DNA from: JBDKJS01 sp039806065
Lineage (GTDB): Bacteria > Bacteroidota > Bacteroidia > AKYH767-A > 2013-40CM-41-45
Assembly (NCBI GenBank): GCA_039806065.1
Contig: JBDKJS010000043.1
Coordinates: 1 to 22,828 of the forward strand
Reading direction: 5' to 3'
Length of the DNA: 22,828 nucleotides
Shown here: piece by piece, positions 9,609 through 17,108 of the stretch
Numbering within the stretch: the stretch's first letter is position 1
How the letters are laid out: every line of letters begins with the position of its first letter
The notes under the pieces: generated by a model
What the model saw: only the letters and a program-made list of their open reading frames with translations
Told to the model about the DNA's origin: nothing
Databases searched by the model: none
Translations under genes and position numbers: made by a program

Positions 9609-10766
9609 TCATTCTACCCACGATTTATAATAATCGTTGTTGGCAATTTTTATGGCTTCTTCGGTGATCCATAAGGGTTTAAAGGTATCTACCATCACAG
9701 CGAGCTCTTTCGTTTCTAATTTACCCAAGCTTTTTTCAACCGTACCCGGGTGTGGACCATGTGGAATTCCGCCCGGATGGAGCGAGATCATGCCTTTGGT
9801 TACCGATTTTCTACTCATAAAATCGCCATCTACATAATAGAGCACTTCATCAGAATCAACATTGCTATGGTTGTAGGGTGCTGGAACTGCCAACGGATGA
9901 TAATCATACAGACGAGGTACAAAAGAGCAAACAACATAATTGTTTGCTTCGAAAGTTTGATGCACAGGTGGAGGCTGGTGCAACCTGCCTGTTATTGGTT
10001 CAAAATCATGTATGCTCAGTGCCCATGGATAATGGTTGCCATCCCAGCCTATGGCATCAAATGGATGTGAGGCATAAGTGTAAGGGTAAATGATATCTTG
10101 CTTCTTAATGAGTACTTTAAAATTTCCTTTTTCATCATGTGTTTTTAGATTAACAGGTTTTCGAATATCGCGCTCACAATAGGGCGAATGTTCTTCAAGC
10201 TGTCCATAAACATTCCGATAGCGTTTGCATGTTTCAATAGCAGTAAATGATTCAACTATAAATAATCGATTATTTTTTGTAGTAAAATGAATTTGATAAA
10301 TAGTGCCTCTAGGCACAATGATGTAATCACCGTAAGAAAATTTTAATTCACCATAAATACTCAACAAGGTCCCTTCACCTTCATGTATAAAAATCATTTC
10401 ATCAGCATCACTGTTCTTATAAAAATAGTCAGTCATACTCTGTTGTGGTGCAGCAAGCACAATATGTAAATCATTATTTACCAATACTGCCTTTCGGCTT
10501 TCTAGATAGTCAGCAGTTGGTGATAGTTGAAATCCTTCAAAACTATAATGTTTTAAAAAACGCTGCTTGGCTATGGTTGGAGCTACACTGTAACCCTCGC
10601 CCACTTCTAAAACATTGGTTGGAGGGTGACAGTGGTAAATGAGCGAATAAACATTTGAAAATCCGTGAGTACTTACCAATTCTTCGGCATAAAGCGCGCC
10701 ATCTGGCTTTCTAAATTGTGTATGACGTTTTAAGGGCAATTTGCCTTGTGAGTGATATTGGGGCAT
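9609..10766 (-). CDS. hmgA: Homogentisate 1,2-dioxygenase
   Basis: This enzyme opens the ring of homogentisate with O2 to give maleylacetoacetate in tyrosine and phenylalanine breakdown. At 385 residues it is the compact bacterial form (the animal enzyme is about 445). The cupin-type C-terminal half carries the mononuclear iron ligands expected of the family: H300 in PAPYNHSNVDSDE, E307 in the same block, and H336 in HPGGIPHGPHPG. Other family signatures are GWDGNHYPWALS (240-251) and HQPPPVHQTFEA (263-274). The N-terminal half has the FIHEGEGTL and GDYIIVPRGT beta-strands. It is cytoplasmic, with no signal peptide. The next gene on the same strand is the unrelated T9SS protein 92 bases on, so it is probably transcribed alone or in loose series. 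The downstream enzyme of the pathway is encoded 3 kb away at 13823-14848 on the other strand. Confidence 0.92.
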   Translation of the reverse strand: MPQYHSQGKLPLKRHTQFRKPDGALYAEELVSTHGFSNVYSLIYHCHPPTNVLEVGEGYSVAPTIAKQRFLKHYSFEGFQLSPTADYLESRKAVLVNNDLHIVLAAPQQSMTDYFYKNSDADEMIFIHEGEGTLLSIYGELKFSYGDYIIVPRGTIYQIHFTTKNNRLFIVESFTAIETCKRYRNVYGQLEEHSPYCERDIRKPVNLKTHDEKGNFKVLIKKQDIIYPYTYASHPFDAIGWDGNHYPWALSIHDFEPITGRLHQPPPVHQTFEANNYVVCSFVPRLYDYHPLAVPAPYNHSNVDSDEVLYYVDGDFMSRKSVTKGMISLHPGGIPHGPHPGTVEKSLGKLETKELAVMVDTFKPLWITEEAIKIANNDYYKSWVE

Positions 10767-10785
10767 GGGTTAAAAAAATAGATCC

Positions 10786-10793
10786 CAAATTTA
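10786..10793 (-). promoter_or_regulatory. Candidate -7 box of hmgA
   Basis: TAAATTTG on the minus strand is a perfect match to the Bacteroidota -7 consensus TAnnTTTG, 19 bases upstream of the hmgA ATG, which would give a leader of about 13 bases. No matching -33 TTG is seen at the expected distance, so this is suggestive only. Confidence 0.35.
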
Positions 10794-10830
10794 TGAAAAG
10801 AATTAAGTTATTAATGATAGATGGACTTGA

Positions 10831-10861
10831 AAATTGTTAAAAATTGAAATTTTGACAATTT
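10831..10861. repeat. 12-bp inverted repeat between hmgA and the divergent T9SS gene
   Basis: The arms AAATTGTTAAAA (10831-10842) and TTTTGACAATTT (10850-10861) are inverted copies with one mismatch, which becomes a G-U pair in RNA, around a 7-base centre. The repeat lies 38 bases upstream of the hmgA -7 box and about 140 bases upstream of the T9SS -7 box. It could be an operator for a dimeric regulator. The rest of the 274-base intergenic region 10767-11040 holds only the two candidate promoter boxes, and I see no RNA gene or small ORF in it. Confidence 0.4.
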
Positions 10862-11001
10862 GAAGTGAGTATGCTTTTAAAATATACAGGGTAGATTACT
10901 CAATAAATGATTGTTATGGAATTATTGAATAGAATATGCATTAAAAATCTCCCTTGTAAGATTTCATCGATTTTTGAGAAAATAATCCTGTTAGCACATA
11001 T

Positions 11002-11009
11002 TATGTTTG
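11002..11009 (+). promoter_or_regulatory. Candidate -7 box of the 890-residue T9SS gene
   Basis: TATGTTTG matches the Bacteroidota TAnnTTTG element exactly and lies 31 bases upstream of ATG 11041, predicting a leader of about 25 bases. The nearest TTG upstream (10974-10976) leaves a 25-base spacer, longer than usual, so the -33 part is unconvincing. Confidence 0.45.
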
Positions 11010-11040
11010 ATCACAACCAATTCGTTAAAGCTTCGCAGCC

Positions 11041-13713
11041 ATGACAACTAAAAAATTCATCTCACTATTCAGCAAAGAGTTCAGGCCGGTGGCAATGGCA
11101 CTTTTACTTATTACCACCTTATGCAATTACTCTTATGCGGTAACTTATTATTCTCGCACTAATGGTGGTAATTGGAATACCAATACTACTTGGAGTACTG
11201 TAGCTTATGGTAATGCCACTAATACCGGAACATTTCCTCAAGCGGGCGATGTGGTGAATATAGGAAATGGCTATACTATATGGATAAATGTAAACGCAGC
11301 ATGTGCTACATTGAATGTTGGGCAAGGTGCCTCAGGAGTACTAGAATTTAGGTCTACATCCAATTTCGTGCTAACAGTAAGTGGAAACATTACCGTAAAC
11401 ACTGGTGCTAATTTTAGATATAACACTGCCACAAATAGAACGCATGTGGTAAACCATGGTGGTAATCTTACCAACTTTGGTACAATAGATTTTTACCGAG
11501 CAGCAAATCAAGTGGTCAATTACACCAGCAATCTGAATACGAATTCAATCGTGAGCGGAACTGGAACATTTGACTTAAACACTGTTACGTTGAATAAAGG
11601 AATCAATACTGCAACACTCAATGTACAAGCTATCAACTTTGAAAATGGTATTAAAACAATAGTGCTCACAAGAGGCACCTATTCTCACAACAACACAGGT
11701 ACTTTTAGTGCTAATCCGTCAGCCAATTTCACCATAGGACCTAATGTAGTGGTGAGAGTTCCTAGGGGTACTATGAGATTTGCCAACACCAATAATGGAT
11801 TAACACTGCAAGGACAACTTTACGTAAGTGGCGGAAATGTAACTGTGGGGTCAGCTGCTGGCGTAATGGGCATACTTTCAGATCAAAACGGAACTACTAT
11901 CCCCTACTTAGAAATTTCAACTGGGTCGCTCACGGTGTATGGTGGCATAAGTTTTCAAAGCGCTACTGAACCCTTTAGCTATAGGCAAACAGGAGGAACA
12001 GTGCTTTTAAATACAGGTACAACCGGCACCAATAGACAAGTATTTTGTGTAAACGATGTGGCCAATAGCGTATTCTTTATGAGTGGAGGAACAATCACTT
12101 TGCAAAAACCCAATATTGCTGGTACCAACACATATGATGTGGGTATTTGCGGTACTCTTGGAACCAATACTGTAACTGCTGGCTCTATCATATTCGGCAA
12201 TACAAGCACACCAGCCAATGCTCAATTTAATTTTAGGCCATTTGCCAATGCCACCTATCCACATTTTAGATTAAGTGGTCCTGCGGCAAGTGCGGTATTT
12301 TTGCGAACTAGCGCAAATAGCACAGCTAATTTTAGATTACTTAGCTTAACAATAGATGCTGGTAAAACTTTTGATATAAGGTCAATTACTGGAACACCTG
12401 GAGATAATAAACAAATGACTTTATTGAACCGAGCTAATGCTACAGAAGCCATTGTTAATAACGGAACGTTTACCGCAAGAACAAGTACAGTTACATTTAA
12501 TACTACCGGAGCACAGGCCATAGGTGGTACCACCACCACTACATTTTACAATCTATCAATAAATAATGCCAGTCATATAACTTTGAATAGACCTTGCAAT
12601 GTGAGCAATTATTTAAGCATGACCAATGGCAAGTTGATTACAACCAACACCAATTTATTAACTTGCCAAGCATCAGCAAGTGCATCACTAGGCAGTGCTA
12701 CTAGTTTTGTAGATGGGCCTATGGTGCATACTGTAGCAACATCTGCCAATGTTACCAAAGTTTTCCCTATAGGAAAAGGAACGGCTCATAGGCCAGTTGA
12801 GCTTTCATTGAAACATACTAATGCTACTTCCACTACTTACAGAGCCGAAGTTTTTAATGCTCCAGCCTCAGCTTTGCCATACTCTAAACCTGCTTCCATT
12901 GCAAATGTTTCAGGAACACGTTATGTTAGATTTATCAGACAAAATGTAGCCAACTTTACCAATGGAAGAATAAGAATGTATTATGGAACTGATGATTTAG
13001 TGCTAGATTATAATTCACTATTAGTTGCACACAATAATACAACGCAATGGCAGAATTTTGGTGGAGTGGCTACAGGAAATGGCACCGGGAATATCCTATC
13101 GAATACATTTACCAATTTCAATTCCTATTTTGCTTTAGGAAACCCTCCAGGTGGTGGCAATCCACTACCTGTAACCATTACTTCATTTAGTGGAAAGATT
13201 TACAATGGCATTGCTTACATCAATTGGCAAACCCAAAGTGAAATAAATAATGAAAAATTTATCCTTCAAAGATCGGCAGATAACATTAATTTTGAAGATA
13301 TCCATCAAGTAGCAGGGGCAGGAAATAGTACTACCACGCTCAATTATGGATATGATGACATTCAGCCATTGTCAGGAATATCCTATTACAGACTTAAGCA
13401 AATTGATTTTGACGGCACCATTACTTACTATGGCCCTGCTATGATTAGCAATTTAAAAACAATTACCATTACTCCTTTCCCTAACCCTGCCTATTCAACC
13501 GATTTACAACTGCGATCAAACCTCGACCTTACCACTGCAAAAGTTACTTGTATAAGTATGGACGGAAGGCAAATTGAAATCGATATTGAAAAATCAAACA
13601 TAGACAGTCAGTACAAAGTACTATTTAGGCAAAGTAAAGTTCATACTGGATTTTATATAATTAAATTGCAATTAGCCGATGAAGTAATTGCGCATAAAAT
13701 TTACATACTATAA
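11041..13713 (+). CDS. Secreted T9SS protein with a beta-strand-rich repetitive body
   Basis: This 890-residue exported protein has a signal peptide with an unusually long charged N-region (residues 1 to about 33; hydrophobic core MALLLITTLCNYSYA). The mature N-terminus (YYSRTNGGNWNTNTTWST...) is a module I recognise only as common in large Bacteroidota surface proteins. Residues about 80-560 are rich in N, T, G and S with recurring short strands (LTVSGNITV, LTLQGQLYVSGGNVTVG, GSLTVYGGISF), which suggests a beta-helix or stacked beta-solenoid. From about 709 there is the LPVTITSFSGK...W-T-SE-NN-F-LQRS fibronectin-like domain that often precedes the T9SS signal. The type A sorting domain covers about 805-890 (ITPFPNPA ... 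GFYIIKLQLADEVIAHKIYIL). No enzymatic motif is seen, so the function is unknown. A terminator follows the stop. Confidence 0.88.
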   Translation: MTTKKFISLFSKEFRPVAMALLLITTLCNYSYAVTYYSRTNGGNWNTNTTWSTVAYGNATNTGTFPQAGDVVNIGNGYTIWINVNAACATLNVGQGASGVLEFRSTSNFVLTVSGNITVNTGANFRYNTATNRTHVVNHGGNLTNFGTIDFYRAANQVVNYTSNLNTNSIVSGTGTFDLNTVTLNKGINTATLNVQAINFENGIKTIVLTRGTYSHNNTGTFSANPSANFTIGPNVVVRVPRGTMRFANTNNGLTLQGQLYVSGGNVTVGSAAGVMGILSDQNGTTIPYLEISTGSLTVYGGISFQSATEPFSYRQTGGTVLLNTGTTGTNRQVFCVNDVANSVFFMSGGTITLQKPNIAGTNTYDVGICGTLGTNTVTAGSIIFGNTSTPANAQFNFRPFANATYPHFRLSGPAASAVFLRTSANSTANFRLLSLTIDAGKTFDIRSITGTPGDNKQMTLLNRANATEAIVNNGTFTARTSTVTFNTTGAQAIGGTTTTTFYNLSINNASHITLNRPCNVSNYLSMTNGKLITTNTNLLTCQASASASLGSATSFVDGPMVHTVATSANVTKVFPIGKGTAHRPVELSLKHTNATSTTYRAEVFNAPASALPYSKPASIANVSGTRYVRFIRQNVANFTNGRIRMYYGTDDLVLDYNSLLVAHNNTTQWQNFGGVATGNGTGNILSNTFTNFNSYFALGNPPGGGNPLPVTITSFSGKIYNGIAYINWQTQSEINNEKFILQRSADNINFEDIHQVAGAGNSTTTLNYGYDDIQPLSGISYYRLKQIDFDGTITYYGPAMISNLKTITITPFPNPAYSTDLQLRSNLDLTTAKVTCISMDGRQIEIDIEKSNIDSQYKVLFRQSKVHTGFYIIKLQLADEVIAHKIYIL

Positions 13714-13745
13714 TATTATTTGGGTTAAGTTTAATTGGTTAGACA

Positions 13746-13776
13746 AAAGCCTTGCAGGAATGCAGGGCTTTTTATT
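13746..13776 (+). terminator. Rho-independent terminator of the 890-residue T9SS gene
   Basis: A 10-bp stem AAGCCTTGCA/TGCAGGGCTT, with one G-U pair and a GGAA tetraloop, is followed by TTTATTTT. It lies 33 bases after the stop codon. Its 3' arm and T run (TGCAGGGCTTTTT) match the terminator of the other T9SS gene at 4691-4725. Confidence 0.85.
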
Positions 13777-13822
13777 TTCAGCAGAACAAATAATATTGTT
13801 TTCTTTGCAAAAATTAATTTGA

Positions 13823-14848
13823 ATGAAACTCATTAGTTACTTATCAGGATCACAAAAAAGATTAGGCATATACCATAATGAAAACTGTTATGATGCCCAA
13901 AATCTCTCTATCAAATTTTTAAATAAGGCCATGCCTGCAACCATGGCCACCTTTTTAAATGAAGGTGAAGCTGCTATGGATTTGGCCAAAAAATTAAATG
14001 AACTAATAATAGCTGGTAAAATTGAAGAGTACATTTCCCTTGAAAGCATTCATTTGTTAGCTCCTGTTCCCGAGCCTACTAGTTGTCGTGATGGTTATGC
14101 ATTTAGACAGCACGTGGCAGCTGCAAGAAGAAATAGAAAAGTAGAAATGATAACAGAGTTTGATCATTATCCCATTTTTTATTTTACCAATCACAATGCC
14201 ATCCAAGGACCAGGCGAAATTTGGTGCATGCCTGATCATTTTAATAAACTTGATTTTGAATTAGAAGCCGCTGTAGTAATCGGCAAAAAAGGGAAAAATA
14301 TTAAAGCACATCAAGCCGATGAATACATTGCGGGATATATGATCATGAATGATATGAGCGCCCGAACCTTGCAAATGGAAGAAATGCTCCTAAATCTTGG
14401 TCCTGCAAAGGGAAAAGATTTTAGTACCGTTATAGGTCCATGGTTGGTTACACCTGATGAAATTGAGCATTTAAAAATTTCACCTAAACCCCAACACGAA
14501 GGAAATAGCTATAGCCTTTCGATGAGTTGTTCGGTAAATGGAATAAAAGTGAGTGAAGGCAATATGGGCGATATGGATTGGACTTTTGCAGAGATCATTG
14601 AAAGGTGTGCCTATGGGGTGGATATTTTGCCTGGTGATGTGATCGGTTCAGGAACTGTGGGCACCGGATGTTTTCTAGAATTGAATGGAACTGGATTGCT
14701 TCATAATCCAAATTATAAACCTCAATGGTTAAAAGAAGGCGATGTAGTAGAAATGGAAATCACAGGATTAGGAAAGTTAAGCAATACGATTAAAGCTGTA
14801 GCAACAGATTTTTCGATACTTGCTTTAAAGAAAACCAATAAAAATTAA
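13823..14848 (+). CDS. Fumarylacetoacetate hydrolase family protein, probable fumarylacetoacetase
   Basis: This 341-residue protein of the FAH superfamily probably splits fumarylacetoacetate into fumarate and acetoacetate, the last step of tyrosine breakdown. The metal ligands are in place: D114 in TEFDHYP, E146 and E148 in LDFELEAAV, and D177 in MNDMSAR. H97 in DGYAFRQHVAAARR is the likely catalytic base. The C-terminal half has the family's GDVIGSGTVGTGC signature and the W-LKEGDVVEMEITGLGKLSN end. It is shorter than the animal enzyme (about 420 residues) and is probably cytoplasmic. It starts 46 bases after the upstream terminator, so it has its own promoter; TTTCTTTG at 13800-13807 is a one-mismatch -7 box but very close to the start. 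The presence of hmgA nearby supports the assignment; another FAH-family activity such as acylpyruvate hydrolase is the alternative. Confidence 0.82.
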   Translation: MKLISYLSGSQKRLGIYHNENCYDAQNLSIKFLNKAMPATMATFLNEGEAAMDLAKKLNELIIAGKIEEYISLESIHLLAPVPEPTSCRDGYAFRQHVAAARRNRKVEMITEFDHYPIFYFTNHNAIQGPGEIWCMPDHFNKLDFELEAAVVIGKKGKNIKAHQADEYIAGYMIMNDMSARTLQMEEMLLNLGPAKGKDFSTVIGPWLVTPDEIEHLKISPKPQHEGNSYSLSMSCSVNGIKVSEGNMGDMDWTFAEIIERCAYGVDILPGDVIGSGTVGTGCFLELNGTGLLHNPNYKPQWLKEGDVVEMEITGLGKLSNTIKAVATDFSILALKKTNKN

Positions 14849-15213
14849 GCCGTTCGCTGAACAGTTTTATTAATCAAAAAGTAGTAATCATGTTCGATAG
14901 AAAGGTAACCATACTCATAACAATAAATATATTGAGTTCCCTTCTTAGTGATATATGAGTGCGTGTGATAATTGAAATTAAAGCCCATATCAAGCAATTT
15001 ATTTTTAGAAACCTTAGCAGTTTCATCAGGCACTAGTTCAGCAAGAATTCTTCTATTCTTTCTCAAAATGTTATTGATATTTCGGATAGTGGCAGTGCTA
15101 TCGCTGTTCAATTTATTATTGAAGGCATTTCGACACATATCCGAACAAAATTTTTTATCAGACCTACCAAGAATAACTTCATTACATTCAAGGCACTTTT
15201 TTTCTTCAGTCAT
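14845..15213 (-). CDS. Small zinc-ribbon protein of unknown function
   Basis: This 122-residue protein has an N-terminal zinc-ribbon-like module: C7-x2-C10 and C23-x3-C27 in the pattern KKCLEC...KKFCSDMCRNAFNN, which resembles the DUF2116-type motif. A basic helical stretch follows (RNINNILRKNRRILAEL). The C-terminal region is mixed alpha/beta with many aromatic residues (YITKKGTQYIYCYEYGYLSIEHDYYFLI). I recognise it only as a recurrent hypothetical protein type in Bacteroidota. A nucleic-acid or ribosome-related role would fit the basic ribbon but is inference. It lies 33 bases downstream of the flavoprotein gene on the same strand and is probably co-transcribed with it. Its stop overlaps the convergent FAH-family gene by 4 bases. 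Confidence 0.75.
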   Translation of the reverse strand: MTEEKKCLECNEVILGRSDKKFCSDMCRNAFNNKLNSDSTATIRNINNILRKNRRILAELVPDETAKVSKNKLLDMGFNFNYHTHSYITKKGTQYIYCYEYGYLSIEHDYYFLINKTVQRTA

Positions 15214-15246
15214 TTTTTTAAAAAATTTAGTGATGAATCACATTTT

Positions 15247-16524
15247 CTATTCTGAATTTTTTGTCTCTGCTGAATAATGAGCAATGATGGCATTGGCTAT
15301 ACCCTGCCCAGCTACAAACCCTGTTGCCCAAGCAGCTTGAAAATTAAAACCACCGGTAAAAGCATCAATATCTAACACTTCGCCTGCAAAAAACAGTCCC
15401 TTGCATTTCTTGCTTTGCATATTTTTAAAATCGATATTTTCAAGCGAAACACCACCCGAGGTTACAAACTCTTCTTTAAAAGTATTTTTTCCTTTCGTTT
15501 GATAGGAATCAGCAATCAAAACATTGACCAATTTATTCACTTGTTCTTTGCTCACATTGGCCCACTGGGTACCTTGTACAATGACCGCCTTTTGCAATAG
15601 ATAAACCCACAAACGGTTCGGAAGGTTCCATGGATTATGAGCATAGATAGATTTCTTGGGCTCATTGGCCTTATGCATGGCAATATGATTTCGTATTTGC
15701 ATTTCATTGTGTTGCGAAATCCAAGTGACAATGATAGTATTTTGATAATCACTTTCTGCCATCGTTCTACAGGCCATTGAACTTAATTTTAAAGTAGCCG
15801 GACCACTAAATCCAAAATGTGTAATCAGCAAGGGGCCTTCTGATTTATAAGAAGTATTTTGCACTTTCATTTGAACCATTGGTACGGCAATGCCCGTCAA
15901 TTCATTCAGGTCTTTATTATCAATATTAAAAGTGAATAAGGAAGGCACAGGAGGAATAATCTGATGTTTTAAATCGGCCAACCATTTAAAACCTGCCATT
16001 GTAGGGTGTCCTCCGGTAGCGACCAAGATTTTACTCACCAATTCACTAGTGCCATCTGAAAATGTTAATTCGAATGTGTCATCATATTTTTTTCGAACTG
16101 ATGAAACATCTTTTTGAAATGATATATTTATATTCAAATCTTTAGCTTCCTGAATCAAACACTTGATAATTGTTTCTGATGAATCTGTGATAGGAAACAT
16201 TCTACCATCGTCTTCAGTTTTCAATTTTACGTTTCTATTCTTGAACCAAGCAACAGTTTCTGTGGGTGAAAATTTTGAAAAGACACTTTTAAGTTGTTTT
16301 TCACCGCGAGGATAATTTTTTACGAGCAAATTAATGTCAAAGCAAGCATGTGTAACATTACATCTTCCTCCACCACTTATGGCAACCTTGCTTAGTAATT
16401 TAGTTGACTGTTCATAAATAGTAACCTTGGCATCAGGCAAAGCTTGTGCGCAAGCAATGGCCCCAAAAAATCCGGCTGCTCCTCCTCCTATAACGGCTAT
16501 GTGTTGATCTGAAAATGACTGCAT
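15247..16524 (-). CDS. BaiN/HI0933-family NAD(P)/FAD-dependent flavoprotein
   Basis: This 425-residue protein belongs to the HI0933 (YhiN/BaiN) flavoprotein family. The FAD dinucleotide site is at residues about 8-22 (IAVIGGGAAGFFGAI). The family signature KVAISGGGRCNVTHA follows, then LVATGGHPTMAG and LFTFNI, and the C-terminal FAD contact GLFFAGEVLDIDAFTGGFNFQAAWATGFVAG. Members are annotated as aminoacetone oxidase or BaiN-like reductase, but the physiological substrate is usually unknown and is not shown here. I place the start at ATG 16524. An in-frame ATG at 16626 exists, but the extra 34 residues (MANVDKFDENSNTP...) are not part of the Rossmann fold, and a perfect TATATTTG promoter box lies inside that stretch. 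It is followed by the zinc-ribbon gene. Confidence 0.85.
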   Translation of the reverse strand: MQSFSDQHIAVIGGGAAGFFGAIACAQALPDAKVTIYEQSTKLLSKVAISGGGRCNVTHACFDINLLVKNYPRGEKQLKSVFSKFSPTETVAWFKNRNVKLKTEDDGRMFPITDSSETIIKCLIQEAKDLNINISFQKDVSSVRKKYDDTFELTFSDGTSELVSKILVATGGHPTMAGFKWLADLKHQIIPPVPSLFTFNIDNKDLNELTGIAVPMVQMKVQNTSYKSEGPLLITHFGFSGPATLKLSSMACRTMAESDYQNTIIVTWISQHNEMQIRNHIAMHKANEPKKSIYAHNPWNLPNRLWVYLLQKAVIVQGTQWANVSKEQVNKLVNVLIADSYQTKGKNTFKEEFVTSGGVSLENIDFKNMQSKKCKGLFFAGEVLDIDAFTGGFNFQAAWATGFVAGQGIANAIIAHYSAETKNSE

Positions 16525-16556
16525 AAATTGACAATGCAAGAATATAGAGATTTTAT

Positions 16557-16564
16557 CAAATATA
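16557..16564 (-). promoter_or_regulatory. Candidate -7 box of the flavoprotein gene
   Basis: TATATTTG on the minus strand matches TAnnTTTG exactly, 33 bases upstream of ATG 16524, giving a leader of about 25 bases. It lies downstream of the alternative start at 16626 and so supports the shorter protein. No clear -33 TTG is seen. Confidence 0.4.
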
Positions 16565-16591
16565 AAAGAGGATAATAAAATCCTAGGTGTA

Positions 16592-16622
16592 TTGCTATTT
16601 TCATCAAATTTATCCACATTTG
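16592..16622 (+). promoter_or_regulatory. Candidate promoter of the cyclophilin/transhydrogenase run
   Basis: TTG at 16592-16594 is followed after 20 bases by CACATTTG (16615-16622), one mismatch from TAnnTTTG. It would start transcription about 24 bases before ATG 16653. It overlaps the divergent flavoprotein promoter region. Confidence 0.3.
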
Positions 16623-16652
16623 CCATTCTGTAAAAAATAAAACTTATTATAC

Positions 16653-17081
16653 ATGAAAGGATCTATTTACACCAGCAAAGGCATTATGCATATTGATTTT
16701 TATGAAAAAGATGCACCACTGACGGTAGACAATTTTATTACCCTTGCCAAAAAGGGATTTTATGATGGACTTACCTTTCATAGGGTAATACCAGAATTTG
16801 TAATTCAAGGTGGCTGCCCTAGAGGTGATGGGACTGGAGGGCCAGGCTACAAAATTAAATGCGAGCTAGATGGCGAAAATCAAGTTCATGATAGAGGTGT
16901 ACTTTCAATGGCACATGCTGGCCGCGATACTGGAGGTTCACAGTTTTTCATCTGCCATAATAGACAAAACACCAAGCACTTAGATAGAAACCATACAGTA
17001 TTTGGAAAAGTGGTAGATGGACTTGACATCATTGACCAAATTGAGGCAGGTGATAAAATAGAAAAAATAGTAATTGAATAA
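16653..17081 (+). CDS. Peptidyl-prolyl cis-trans isomerase, cyclophilin type
   Basis: This 142-residue single-domain cyclophilin catalyses cis-trans isomerisation of X-proline bonds. The active-site residues are visible: F42-H43-R44 in GLTFHRVIPEFVIQGG (catalytic R44, with F48 and Q52), M86 in LSMAHAGRDTGGSQFFI, Q97-F98-F99, and the HLDRNHTVFGKV segment (109-120). It has no signal peptide and no extension, so it is a minimal cytoplasmic form; most bacterial cyclophilins are 160-190 residues. It sits 27 bases upstream of the transhydrogenase genes and may be co-transcribed with them, although there is no known functional link between the two. Confidence 0.93.
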   Translation: MKGSIYTSKGIMHIDFYEKDAPLTVDNFITLAKKGFYDGLTFHRVIPEFVIQGGCPRGDGTGGPGYKIKCELDGENQVHDRGVLSMAHAGRDTGGSQFFICHNRQNTKHLDRNHTVFGKVVDGLDIIDQIEAGDKIEKIVIE

Positions 17082-17108
17082 TTTAAATATTTAATAAAAC
17101 ACACCACA

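Noticed and set aside
10852..10877. E. coli-like TTGACA with a downstream TAAAAT
   Set aside because: The spacing (20 bases) is poor, Bacteroidota sigma factors use TTG/TAnnTTTG instead, and it lies far from the T9SS start.
11979..12539. Overlapping minus-strand frames inside the 890-residue T9SS gene
   Set aside because: Val- and Pro-rich translations are the mirror of the N/T/G-rich coding strand; there is no start context or family match.
13800..13807. TTTCTTTG as the -7 box of the FAH-family gene
   Set aside because: One mismatch, no -33 element, and only about 15 bases before the ATG, so it is too weak to list as a feature.
15230..15241. Palindrome GTGAT-ga-ATCAC between the flavoprotein and zinc-ribbon genes
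   Set aside because: Arms are only 5 bases, no T run follows, and such short palindromes are expected by chance in this length.
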